A DNA stretch of 64,000 nt from Palaemon carinicauda (taxonomy: Eukaryota; Arthropoda; Malacostraca; Decapoda; Palaemonidae): positions 32,509,827 through 32,573,826 of the forward strand of contig NC_090766.1 in NCBI RefSeq assembly GCF_036898095.1, given 5' to 3'. This document shows, piece by piece, positions 19,915-33,300 of this stretch. The position numbers and the translations under genes were made by a program. Below the pieces are notes generated by a model. It made no database searches and was not told the origin of the DNA. It saw only the letters and a program-made list of their open reading frames with translations. Positions within the stretch are counted from its first letter, which is position 1. Every line of letters begins with the position of its first letter.

Positions 19915-22900
19915 AATATGAAATAAGGAAACAGCTTGAACAGTGTGAAAGATTATACCAAAGGACTCCAACAGCGAAAACACTTCAGTGAGGAAACAAT
20001 ATGAAATAAGGAAACAGCTAGAACAGTGTGGAAGATTGTACCAAAGGACTCCAACAGAGAAAATATCCCAGTGAGGAAACAATATGAAATAAGGAAATGG
20101 CTGAAACAGTGTGAAAGATTGTACCAAAGGACTCCAACAGGGAAAATATCCCAGTGAGGAAACAATATGAAATAAGGAAACGGCTAAAACAGTGTGAAAG
20201 GTTGTACCAAAGGACTCCAACAGGGAAAATATCCCAGTGAGGAAACAATATGAAATAAGGAAACGGCTAAAACAGTATGAAATATTGTACCTATGGACTC
20301 CAAAAGGGAAAATATCCCAGTGAGGAAACAATATGAAATAAGGAAACGGTTAAAACAGTGTGAAAGATTGTACCAAAGGACTCCAACAGGGAAAATATCC
20401 CAGTGAGGAAACAATATGAAATAAGAAAACGGCTAAAACAGTGTGAAAGGTTGTACCTAAGGACTCCAACAGGGAAAATATCCCAGTGAGGTTACAATAT
20501 GAAATAAGGAAACGGCTAAAACAGTGTGAAAGATTGTACCTAAGGACTCCAACAGGGAAAATATCCCAGTGAGGAAAAAATATGAAATAAGGAAACGGCT
20601 AAAACAGTGTGAAAGATTATACCTAAGGACTCCAACGGGGAAAATATCCCAGTGAGGAAACAATATGAAATAAGGAAACGGTTAAAACAGTGTGAAAGAT
20701 TGTACCTAAGGACTCCAACAGGGAAAATATCCCAGTGAGGAAACAATATGAAATAAGGAACCGGCTAAGACAGTGTAAAAGATTGTACCTAAGGACTCCA
20801 ACAGGGAAAATATCCCAGTGAGGAAACAATACGAAATAGGGAAACGGTTAAAACAGTGTGAAAGATTGTACCTAAGGACTCCAACAGGGAAAATATCCCA
20901 GTGAGGAAACAATATGAAATAAGGAACCGGCTAAAACAGTGTAAAAGATTGTACCTAAGGACTCCAACAGGGATAATATCCCAGTGAGGAAACAATATGA
21001 AATAAAGAAACGGCTAAAACAGTGTGAAAGATTGTACCTAAGGACTCCAACAGGGAAAATATCCCAGTGAGGAAACAATATGAAATAAGGAAACGGCTAA
21101 AACAGTGTGAAAGGTTGTACCTAAGGACTCCAACAGGGAAAATATCCCAGTGAGGTTACAATATGAAATAAGGACACGGCTAAAACAGTGTGAAAGATTG
21201 TACCTAAGGACTCCAACAGGGAAAATATCCCAGTGAGGAAACAATATGAAATAAGGAAACGGCTAAAACAGTGTGAAAGATTATACCTAAGGACTCCAAC
21301 GGGGAAAATATCCCAGTGAGGAAACAATATGAAATAAGGAAACGGTTAAAACAGTGTGAAAGATTGTACCTAAGGACTCCAACAGGGAAAATATCCCAGT
21401 GAGGAAACAATATGAAATAAGGAACCGGCTAAGACAGTGTAAAAGATTGTACCTAAGGACTCCAACAGGGAAAATATCCCAGTGAGGAAACAATACGAAA
21501 TAGGGAAACGGTTAAAACAGTGTGAAAGATTGTACCTAAGGACTCCAACAGGGAAAATATCCCAGTGAGGAAACAATATGAAATAAGGAACCGGCTAAAA
21601 CAGTGTAAAAGATTGTACCTAAGGACTCCAACAGGGATAATATCCCAGTGAGGAAACAATATGAAATAAAGAAACGGCTAAAACAGTGTGAAAGATTGTA
21701 CCTAAGGACTCCAACAGGGAAAATATCCCAGTGAAGAAACAATATGAAACAAGGAACCGGCTAAAACAGTGTAAAAGATTGTACCTAATGACTCCAACAG
21801 GAAAAATATCCCAGTGAGGAAACAATATGATATAAGAAAATGGCTGAAACAGTGTGAAAGATTGTACCTAAGGACTCCAACAGGGAAAATATCCCAGTGA
21901 GGAAACAATATGAAATAAGGAACCGGCTAAAACAGTGTAAAAGATTGTACCTAAGGACTCCAACAGGGAAAATATCCCAGTGAGGAAAGAATATGAAATA
22001 AGGAAACGGTTAAAACAGTGTGAAAGATTGTACCTAAGGACTCCAACAGGGAAAATATCCCAGTGAGGAAACAATATGAAATAAGGAACCGGCTAAAACA
22101 GTGTAAAAGATTTTACCTAAGGACTCCAACAGGGAAAATATCCCAGTGAGGAAACAATATGAAATAAGGAAACGGTTAAAACAGTGTGAAAGATTGTACC
22201 TAAGGACTCCAACAGGGAAAATATCCCAGTGAGGAAACAATATGAAATAAGGAACCGGCTAAAACAGTGTAAAAGATTGTACCTAAGGACTCCAACAGGG
22301 ATAATATCCCAGTGAGGAAACAATATGAAATAAAGAAACGGCTAAAACAGTGTGAAAGATTGTACCAAAGGACTCCAACAGGAAAAATATCCCAGTGAGG
22401 AAACAATATGAAATAAAGAAACGGCTAAAACAGTGTGAAAGATTGTACCTAAGGACTCCAACAGGGAAAATATCCCAGTGAGGAAACAATATGAAATAAG
22501 GAACCGGCTAAAACAGTGTAAAAGATTGTACCTAAGGACTACAACAGGGAAAATATCCCAGTGAGGAAACAATATGAAATAAGGAAATGGCTGAAACAGT
22601 GTGAAAGATTGTACCTAAGGACTTCAACAGGGAAAATATCCCAGTGAGGAAACAATATGAAATAAGGAACCGGCTAAAACAGTGTAAAAGATTGTACCTA
22701 AGGACTGCAACAGGGAAAATATCCCAGTGAGGAAACAATATGAAATAAGGAAATGGCTGAAACAGTGTGAAAGATTGTACCTAAGGACTTCAACAGGGAA
22801 AATATCCCAGTGAGGAAACAATATGAAATAAAGAAACGGCTAAGACAGTGTAAAAGATTGTACCTAAGGACTCCAACAGGGAAAATATCACAGTGAGGAA

Positions 22901-25900
22901 ACAATATGAAATAAGGAAACGGTTAAAACAGTGTAAAAGATTGTACCTAAGGACTCCAACAGGGAAAATATCACAGTGAGGAAACAATATGAAATAAGGA
23001 AATGGCTGAAACAATGTGAAAGATTGTACCTAAAGACTCCAACAGGGAAAATATCCCAGTGAGGAAACAATATGAAATAAGGAAACGGTTAAAACAGTGT
23101 GAAAGATTGTACCTAAGGACTCCAACAGGGAAAATATCCCAGTGAGGAAACAATATGAAATAAGGAACCGGCTAAAACAGTGTAAAAGATTGTACCTAAG
23201 GACTCCAACAGGGATAATATCCCAGTGAGGAAACAATATGAAATAAAGAAACGGCTAAAACAGTGTGAAAGATTGTACCTAAGGACTCCAACAGGGAAAA
23301 TATCCCAGTGAGGAAACAATATGAAATAAGGAACCGGCTAAAACAGTGTAAAAGATTGTACCTAAGGACTCCAACAGGGATAATATTCCAGTGAGGAAAC
23401 AATATGAAATAAAGAAACGGCTAAAACAGTGTGAAAGATTGTACCTAAGGACTCCAACAGGGAAAATATCCCAGTGAGGAAACAATATGAAATAAGGAAC
23501 CGGCTAAAACAGTGTAAAAGATTGTACCAAAGGACTCCAACAGAGAAAATATCCCAGTGAGGAAACAATATGAAATAAGGAAATGGCTGAAACAGTGTGA
23601 AAGATTGTACCAAAGGACTCCAACAGGGAAAATATCACAGTGAGAAAACAATATGAAATAAGGAAATGGCTAAAACAGTGTAAAAGATTGTACCTAAGGA
23701 CTCCAACAGGGAAAATATCCCAGTGAGGAAACAATATGAAATAAGGAAATGGCTGAAACAGTGTGAAAGATTGTACCAAAAGACTCCAACAGGGAAAATA
23801 TCCCAGTGAGGAAACAATATGAAATAAGGAAATGGCTAAAAGAGTGTAAAAGATTGTACCAAAGGACTCCAACAGGGAAAATATCCCAGTGAGGAAACAA
23901 TATGAAATAAGGAAATGGCTAAAACAGTGTGAAAGATTGTACCTAAGGACTCCAACAGGGAAAATATCCCAGTGAGGAAACAATATGAAAGAAGGAAACG
24001 GCTAAAAGAGTGTGAAAGATTGTACCTAAGGACTCCAACAGCGAAAATATCCCAGTGAGGAAACAATATGAAATAAGGAAACGGCTAAAACAGTGTGAAA
24101 GGTTGTACCTAAGGACTCCAACAGGGAAAATATCCCAGTGAGGTTACAATATGAAATAAGGAAACGGCTAAAACAGTGTGAAAGATTGTACCTAAGGATT
24201 CCAACAGGGAAAATATCCCAGTGAGGAAACAATATGAAATAAGGAAACGGCTAAAACAGTGTAAAAGATTGTACCTAAGGACTCCAACGGGGAAAATATC
24301 CCAGTGAGGAAACAATATGAAATAAGGAAACGGTTAAAACAGTGTGAAAGATTGTACCTAAGGACTCCAACAGGGAAAATATCCCAGTGAGGAAACAATA
24401 TGAAATAAGGATCCGGCTAAAACAGTGTAAAAGATTGTACCTAAGGACTCCAACAGGGAAAATATCCCAGTGAGGAAACAATATGAAATAAGGAAACGGT
24501 TAAAACAATGTGAAAGATTGTACCTAATGACTCCAACAGGGAAAATATCCCAGTGAGGAAACAATATGAAATAAGGAACCGGCTGAAACAGTGTAAAAGA
24601 TTGTACCTAAGGACTCCAACAGGGAAAATATCCCAGTGAGGAAACAATATGAAATAAGAAACCGGCTAAAACAGTGTAAAAGATTGTACCTAAGGACTCC
24701 AACAGGGAAAATATCCCAGTGAGGAAACAATATGAAATAAGAAAACGGTTAAAACAGTGTGAAAGATTGTACCTAAGGACTACAACAGGGAAAACATCCC
24801 AGTGAAGAAACAATATGAAATAAGGAACCGGCAAAAACAGTGTAAAAGATTGTACCTAAGGACTCCAACAGGGAAAATATCCCAGTGAGGAAACAATATG
24901 AAATAAGGAAACGGTTAAAACAGTGTGAAAGATTGTACCTAAGGACTCCAACAGGGAAAATATCCCAGTGAGGAAACAATATGAAACAAGGAACCGGCTA
25001 AAACAGTGTAAAAGATTGTACCTAAGGACTCCAACAGGGATAATATCCCAGTGAGGAAACAATATGAAATAAAGAAACGGCTAAAACAGTGTGAAAGATT
25101 GTACCTAAGGACTCCAACAGGGAAAATATCCCAGTGAGGAAACAATATGAAATAAGGAACCGGCAAAAACAGTGTAAAAGATTGTACCTAAGGACTCCAA
25201 CAGGGAAAATATCCCAGTGAGGAAACAATATGAAATAAGGAAACGGTTAAAACAGTGTGAAAGATTGTACTTAAGGACTCCAACAGGGAAAATATCCCAG
25301 TGAGGAAACAATATGAAATAAGGAACCGGCTAAAACAGTGTAAAAGATTTTACCTAAGGACTCCAACAGGGATAATATCCCAGTGAGGAAACAATATGAA
25401 ATAAAGAAACGGCTAAAACAGTGTGAAAGATTGTACCTAAGGACTCCAACAGGGAAAATATCCAAGTGAGGAAACAATATGAAATAAGGAACCGGCTAAA
25501 ACAGTGTAAAAGATTGTACCTAAGGACTCCAACAGGGAAAATATCCCAGTGAGGAAACAATATGAAATAAGGAAATGGCTAAAACAGTGTGAAAGATTGT
25601 ACCTAAGGACTCCAACAGGGATAATATCCCAGTGAGGAAACAATATGAAATAAAGAAACGACTAAAACAGTGTGAAAGATTGTACCTAAGGACTCCAACA
25701 GGGAAAATATCCCAGTGATGAAACAATATGAAATAAGGAAATGGCTGAAACAGTGTGAAAGATTGTACCTAAGGACTCCAACAGCGAAAACATCCCAGTG
25801 AGGAAACAATATGAAATAAAGAAACGACTAAAACAGTGTGAAAGATTGTACCTAAGGACTCCAACAGGGAAAATATCCCAGTGAGGAAACCATATGAAAT

Positions 25901-26730
25901 AAGGAAATGGCTGAAACAGTGTGAAAGATTGTACCAAAGGACTCCAACAGGGAAAATATCCCAGTGAGAAAACAATATGAAATAAGGAAATGGCTAAAAC
26001 AGTGTAAAAGATTGTACCTAAGGACTCCAACAGGGAAAATATCCCAGTGAGGAAACAATATGAAATAAGGAAATGGCTGAAACAGTGTGAAAGATTGTAC
26101 CAAAGGACTCCAACAGGGAAAATATCCCAGTGAGGAAACAATATGAAATAAGGAAATGGCTAAAACAGTGTGAAAGATTGTACCAAAGGACTGCAACAGG
26201 GAAAATATCCCAGTGAGGAAACAATATGAAATAAGGAAATGGCTAAAACAGTGTGAAAGATTGTACCTAAGGACTCCAACAGGGAAAATATCCCAGTGAG
26301 GAAACAATATGAAAGAAGGAAACGGCTAAAAGAGTGTGAAAGATTGGACCTAAGGACTCCAACAGCGAAAATATCCCAGTGAGGAAACAATATGAAATAA
26401 GGAAACGGCTAAAACAGTGTGAAAGGTTGTACCTAAGGACTCCAACAGCGAAAATATCCCAGTGACGAAACAATATGAAATAAGTAAATGGCTAAAACAG
26501 TGTGAAATATTGTACCTAAGGACTCCAACAGCGAAAATATCCCAGTAAGGAAACAATATGAAATAAGGAAATGGCTAAAACAGTGTGAAAGATTATACCT
26601 AAGGACTCCAACAGGGAAAATATGCTAGTGAGGAAACAATATGAAAGAAGGAAACGGCTAAAAGAGTGTGAAAGATTGTACCTAAGGACTCCAACAGGGA
26701 AAATATCCCAGTGAGGAAACAATATGAAAT
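19915..26730. repeat. Satellite block A1, repeated at 30362-37178
   Basis: About 6.8 kb whose unit variants recur in the same order 10447-10448 bp downstream. Checked markers include CAGCTTGAACAGTGTG at 19931 and 30378, and the GGGATAATATCCC units at 20970 and 31417. The left breakpoint lies between about 19895 and 19930; the right one is near 26730, where copy 1 returns to AAATAAGG and copy 2 keeps GAAAGAAGG. Confidence 0.88.
20457..21825. repeat. Octamer higher-order repeat, 664 bp period
   Basis: The eight-unit pattern beginning at 20457 recurs at 21121, an offset of 664 bp (8 x 83). Unit-by-unit variants match (GAGGTTACAATATG at about 20490 and 21152, ATTATACC at about 20617 and 21281, CAATACGAAATAGGG at about 20827 and 21491). 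The same two octamers recur in block A2 from 30904 and 31568. Within them, units with GGAAACGGTTAAAAC...GTGTGAAAG tend to alternate with GGAACCGGCTAAAAC...GTGTAAAAG units, giving a 166-bp dimer rhythm. Confidence 0.82.
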
Positions 26731-29700
26731 AAGGAAACGGCTAAAACAGTGTGAAAGATTGTACCTAAGACTCCAACAGGGAAAATATCCCAGTGGAAAC
26801 AATATGAAATAAGGAAATGGCTAAAACAGTGTGAAAGATTGTACCTAAGGACTCCAACAGGGAAAATATCCCAGTGAGGAAACAATATGAAATAAGGAAA
26901 CGGCTAAAACAGTGTGAAAGATTTACCTAAGGACTCCAACAGGGAAAATATCCCAGTGAGGAAACAATATGAAATAAGGAAATGGCTAAAACAGTGTGAA
27001 AGATTGTACCTAAGGACTCCAACAGGGAAAATATCCCAGTGAGGAAACAATATGAAATAAGGAAACGGCTAAAACAGTGTAAAAGATTGTACCAAAGGAC
27101 TCCAACAGGGAAAATATCCCAGTGAGGAAACAATATGAAATAAGGAAACGGCTAAAACAGTGTGAAAGATTGTACCTAAGGACTCCAACAGGGAAAATAT
27201 CCCAGTGAAGAAACAATATGAAATAAGGAAACGGCTAAAAAGTGTGAAAGATTGTACCTAAGGACTCCAACAGGGAAAATATCCCAGTGAGGAAACAATA
27301 TGAAATAAGGAAACGGCTAAAACAGTGTGAAAGATTGTACCTAAGGACTCCAACAGGGAAAATATCCCAGTGAGGAAACAATATGAAATAAGGAAACGGC
27401 TAAAACAGTGTGAAAGATTGTACCTAAGGACTCCAACAGGGAAATATCCCAGTGAGGAAACAATATGAAATAAAGGAAACGGCTAAAACAGTGTGAAAGA
27501 TTGTACCTAAGGACTCCAACAGGGAAAATATCCCAGTGAGGAAACAATATGAAATAAGGAAATGGCTGAAACAGTGTGAAAGATTGTACCTAAGGACTCC
27601 AACAGCGAAAATATCCCAGTGAGGAAACAATATGAAATAACGAAATGGCTAAAACAGTGTGAAAGATTGTACCTAAGGATTCCAACAGGGAAAACATCCC
27701 AGTGAGGAAACAATATGAAATAAGGAAACGGCTAAAAATTGTGAAAGATTGTACCTAAGGACTCCAACAGCGAAAATATCCCAGTGAGGAAACAATATGA
27801 AATAAGGAAATGGCTAAAACAGTGTGAAAGATTGTACCTAAGGACTCCAACAGGGAAAATATCCCAGTGAGGAAACAATATGAAATAAGGAAACGGCTAA
27901 AACAGTGTGAAAGATTGTACCTAAGGACTCCAACAGGGAAAATATCCCAGTGAGGAAACAATATGAAATAAGGAAATGGCTAAAACAGTGTGAAAGATTG
28001 TACCTAAGGACTCCAACAGGGAAAATATCCCAGTGAGGAAACAATATGAAATAAGGAAACGGCTAAAACAGTGTGAAAGATTGTACCAAAGGACTCCAAC
28101 AGGGAAAATATCCCAGTGAGGAAACAATATGAAATAAGGAAATGGCTAAAACAGTGTGAAAGATTGTACCTAAGGACTCCAACAGGGAAAATATCCCAGT
28201 GAGGAAACAATATGAATATAAGGAAACGGCTAAAACAGTGTGAAAGATTGTACCTAAGGACTCCAACAGGGAAAATATCCCAGTGAGGAAAATATGAAAT
28301 AAGGAAATGGCTAAAACAGTGTGAAAGATTGTACCTAAGGACTCCAACAGGGAAAATATCCCAGAGAGGAAACAATATGAAATAAGGAAACGGCTAAAAC
28401 AGTGTAAAAGATTGTACCTAAGGACTCCAACAGGGAAAATATCCCAGTGAGGAAACAATATGAAATAAGAAATGGCTAAAACAGTGTGAAAGATTGTACC
28501 TAAGGACTCCAACAGGAAAATATCCCAGTGAGGAAACAATATGAAATAAGGAAATGGCTAAAACAGTGTGAAAGATTGTACCTAAGGACTCCAACAGGGA
28601 AAATATCCCAGTGAGGAAACAATATGAAATAAGGAAACGGCTAAACAGTGTGAAAGATTGTACCTAAGGACTCCAACAGGGAAAATATCCCATTGAGGAA
28701 ACAATATGAAAGAAGGAAACGGCTAAAAGAGTGTGAAAGATTGTACCTAAGGACTCCAACAGGGAAAATATCCCAGTGAGGAAACAATATGAAATAAGGA
28801 AACGGCTAAAACAGTGTGAAAGATTGTACCTAAGGACTCCAACAGGGAAAATATCCCAGTGAGGAAAAGGATATGAAATAAGGAAATGGCTAAAACAGTG
28901 TGAAAGATTGTACCTAAGGACTCCAACAGGGAAAATATCCCAGTGAGGAAACAATATGAAATAAGGAAATGGCTAAAACAGTGTGAAAGATTGTACCTAA
29001 GGACTCCAACAGGGAAAATATCCCAGTGAGGAAACAATATGAAATAAGGAAACGGCTAAAACAGTGTGAAAGATTGTACCTAAGGACTCCAACAGGGAAA
29101 ATATCCCAGTGAGGAAACAATATGAAATAAGGAAACGGCTAAAACAGTGTGAAAGATTGTACCTAAGGACTCCAACAGGGAAAATATCCCAGTGAGGAAA
29201 CAATATGAAATAAGGAAACGGCTAAAACAGTGTGAAAGATTGTACCTAAGGACTCCAACAGGGAAAATATCCCAGTGAGAAACAATATGAAATAAGGAAA
29301 CGGCTAAAACAGTGTGAAAGATTGTACCTAAGGACTCCAACAGGGAAAATATCCCAGTGAGGAAACAATATGAAATAAGGAAACGGCTAAAACAGTGTGA
29401 AAGATTGTACCTAAGGACTCCAACAGGGAAAATATCCCAGTGAGGAAACAATATGAAATAAGGAACGGCTAAAACAGTGTGAAAGATTGTACCTAAGGAC
29501 TCCAACAGGGAAAATATCCCAGTGAGGAAACAATATGAAATAAGGAAACGGCTAAAACAGTGTGAAAGATTGTACCAAAGGACTCCAACAGGGAAAATAT
29601 CCCAGTGAGGAAACAATATGAAATAAGGAAACGGCTGAAACAGTGTGAAAGATTGTACCTAAGGACTCCAACAGGGAAAATATCCCAGTGAGGAAACAAT

Positions 29701-30361
29701 ATGAAATAAGGAAATGGCTAAAACAGTGTGAAAGATTGTACCTAAGGACTCCAACAGGGAAAACATCCCAGTGAGGAAACAATATGAAATAAGGAAACGG
29801 CTAAAACAGTGTGAAAGATTGTACCTAAGGACTCCAACAGGGAAAATATCCCAGTGAGGAAACAATATGAAATAAGGAAATGGCTAAAACAGTGTGAAAG
29901 ATTGTACCTAAGGACTCCAACAGGGAAAATATCCCAGTGAGGAAACAATATGAAATAAGGAAATGGCTAAAACAGTGTAAAAGATTGTACCTAAGGACTC
30001 CAACAGGGAAAATATCCCAGTGAGGAAACAATATGAAATAAGGAAATGGCTGAAACAGTGTGAAAGATTGTACCAAAGGACTCCAACAGGGAAAATATCC
30101 CAGTGAGGAAACAATATGAAATAAGGAAATGGCTAAAACTGTGTGAAAGATTGTACCAAAGGACTGCAACAGGGAAAATATCCCAGTGAGGAAACAATAT
30201 GAAATAAGGAAATGGCTAAAACAGTGTGAAAGATTGTACCTAAGGACTCCAACAGGGAAAATATCCCAGTGAGGAAACAATATGAAAGAAGGAAACGGCT
30301 AAAAGAGTGTGAAAGATTGGACCTAAGGACTCCAACAGCGAAAATATCCCAGTGAGGAAAC

Positions 30362-33300
30362 AATATGAAATAAGGAAACAGCTTGAACAGTGTGAAAGAT
30401 TATACCAAAGGACTCCAACAGCGAAAACACTTCAGTGAGGAAACAATATGAAATAAGGAAACAGCTAGAACAGTGTGGAAGATTGTACCAAAGGACTCCA
30501 ACAGAGAAAATATCCCAGTGAGGAAACAATATGAAATAAGGAAATGGCTGAAACAGTGTGAAAGATTGTACCAAAGGACTCCAACAGGGAAAATATCCCA
30601 GTGAGGAAACAATATGAAATAAGGAAACGGCTAAAACAGTGTGAAAGGTTGTACCAAAGGACTCCAACAGGGAAAATATCCCAGTGAGGAAACAATATGA
30701 AATAAGGAAACGGCTAAAACAGTATGAAATATTGTACCTATGGACTCCAAAAGGGAAAATATCCCAGTGAGGAAACAATATGAAATAAGGAAACGGTTAA
30801 AACAGTGTGAAAGATTGTACCAAAGGACTCCAACAGGGAAAATATCCCAGTGAGGAAACAATATGAAATAAGAAAACGGCTAAAACAGTGTGAAAGGTTG
30901 TACCTAAGGACTCCAACAGGGAAAATATCCCAGTGAGGTTACAATATGAAATAAGGAAACGGCTAAAACAGTGTGAAAGATTGTACCTAAGGACTCCAAC
31001 AGGGAAAATATCCCAGTGAGGAAAAAATATGAAATAAGGAAACGGCTAAAACAGTGTGAAAGATTATACCTAAGGACTCCAACGGGGAAAATATCCCAGT
31101 GAGGAAACAATATGAAATAAGGAAACGGTTAAAACAGTGTGAAAGATTGTACCTAAGGACTCCAACAGGGAAAATATCCCAGTGAGGAAACAATATGAAA
31201 TAAGGAACCGGCTAAGACAGTGTAAAAGATTGTACCTAAGGACTCCAACAGGGAAAATATCCCAGTGAGGAAACAATACGAAATAGGGAAACGGTTAAAA
31301 CAGTGTGAAAGATTGTACCTAAGGACTCCAACAGGGAAAATATCCCAGTGAGGAAACAATATGAAATAAGGAACCGGCTAAAACAGTGTAAAAGATTGTA
31401 CCTAAGGACTCCAACAGGGATAATATCCCAGTGAGGAAACAATATGAAATAAAGAAACGGCTAAAACAGTGTGAAAGATTGTACCTAAGGACTCCAACAG
31501 GGAAAATATCCCAGTGAGGAAACAATATGAAATAAGGAAACGGCTAAAACAGTGTGAAAGGTTGTACCTAAGGACTCCAACAGGGAAAATATCCCAGTGA
31601 GGTTACAATATGAAATAAGGACACGGCTAAAACAGTGTGAAAGATTGTACCTAAGGACTCCAACAGGGAAAATATCCCAGTGAGGAAACAATATGAAATA
31701 AGGAAACGGCTAAAACAGTGTGAAAGATTATACCTAAGGACTCCAACGGGGAAAATATCCCAGTGAGGAAACAATATGAAATAAGGAAACGGTTAAAACA
31801 GTGTGAAAGATTGTACCTAAGGACTCCAACAGGGAAAATATCCCAGTGAGGAAACAATATGAAATAAGGAACCGGCTAAGACAGTGTAAAAGATTGTACC
31901 TAAGGACTCCAACAGGGAAAATATCCCAGTGAGGAAACAATACGAAATAGGGAAACGGTTAAAACAGTGTGAAAGATTGTACCTAAGGACTCCAACAGGG
32001 AAAATATCCCAGTGAGGAAACAATATGAAATAAGGAACCGGCTAAAACAGTGTAAAAGATTGTACCTAAGGACTCCAACAGGGATAATATCCCAGTGAGG
32101 AAACAATATGAAATAAAGAAACGGCTAAAACAGTGTGAAAGATTGTACCTAAGGACTCCAACAGGGAAAATATCCCAGTGAAGAAACAATATGAAACAAG
32201 GAACCGGCTAAAACGGTGTAAAAGATTGTACCTAATAACTCCAACAGGAAAAATATCCCAGTGAGGAAACAATATGATATAAGAAAATGGCTGAAACAGT
32301 GTGAAAGATTGTACCTAAGGACTCCAACAGGGAAAATATCCCAGTGAGGAAACAATACGAAATAAGGAACCGGCTAAAACAGTGTAAAAGATTGTACCTA
32401 AGGACTCCAACAGGGAAAATATCCCAGTGAGGAAAGAATATGAAATAAGGAAACGGTTAAAACAGTGTGAAAGATTGTACCTAAGGACTCCAACAGGGAA
32501 AATATCCCAGTGAGGAAACAATATGAAATAAGGAACCGGCTAAAACAGTGTAAAAGATTTTACCTAAGGACTCCAACAGGGAAAATATCCCAGTGAGGAA
32601 ACAATATGAAATAAGGAAACGGTTAAAACAGTGTGAAAGATTGTACCTAAGGACTCCAACAGGGAAAATATCCCAGTGAGGAAACAATATGAAATAAGGA
32701 ACCGGCTAAAACAGTGTAAAAGATTGTACCTAAGGACTCCAACAGGGATAATATCCCAGTGAGGAAACAATATGAAATAAAGAAACGGCTAAAACAGTGT
32801 GAAAGATTGTACCAAAGGACTCCAAACAGGAAAAATATCCCAGTGAGGAAACAATATGAAATAAAGAAACGGCTAAAACAGTGTGAAAGATTGTACCTAA
32901 GGACTCCAACAGGGAAAATATCCCAGTGAGGAAACAATATGAAATAAGGAACCGGCTAAAACAGTGTAAAAGATTGTACCTAAGGACTACAACAGGGAAA
33001 ATATCCCAGTGAGGAAACAATATGAAATAAGGAAATGGCTGAAACAGTGTGAAAGATTGTACCTAAGGACTTCAACAGGGAAAATATCCCAGTGAGGAAA
33101 CAATATGAAATAAGGAACCGGCTAAAACAGTGTAAAAGATTGTACCTAAGGACTGCAACAGGGAAAATATCCCAGTGAGGAAACAATATGAAATAAGGAA
33201 ATGGCTGAAACAGTGTGAAAGATTGTACCTAAGGACTTCAACAGGGAAAATATCCCAGTGAGGAAACAATATGAAATAAAGAAACGGCTAAGACAGTGTA

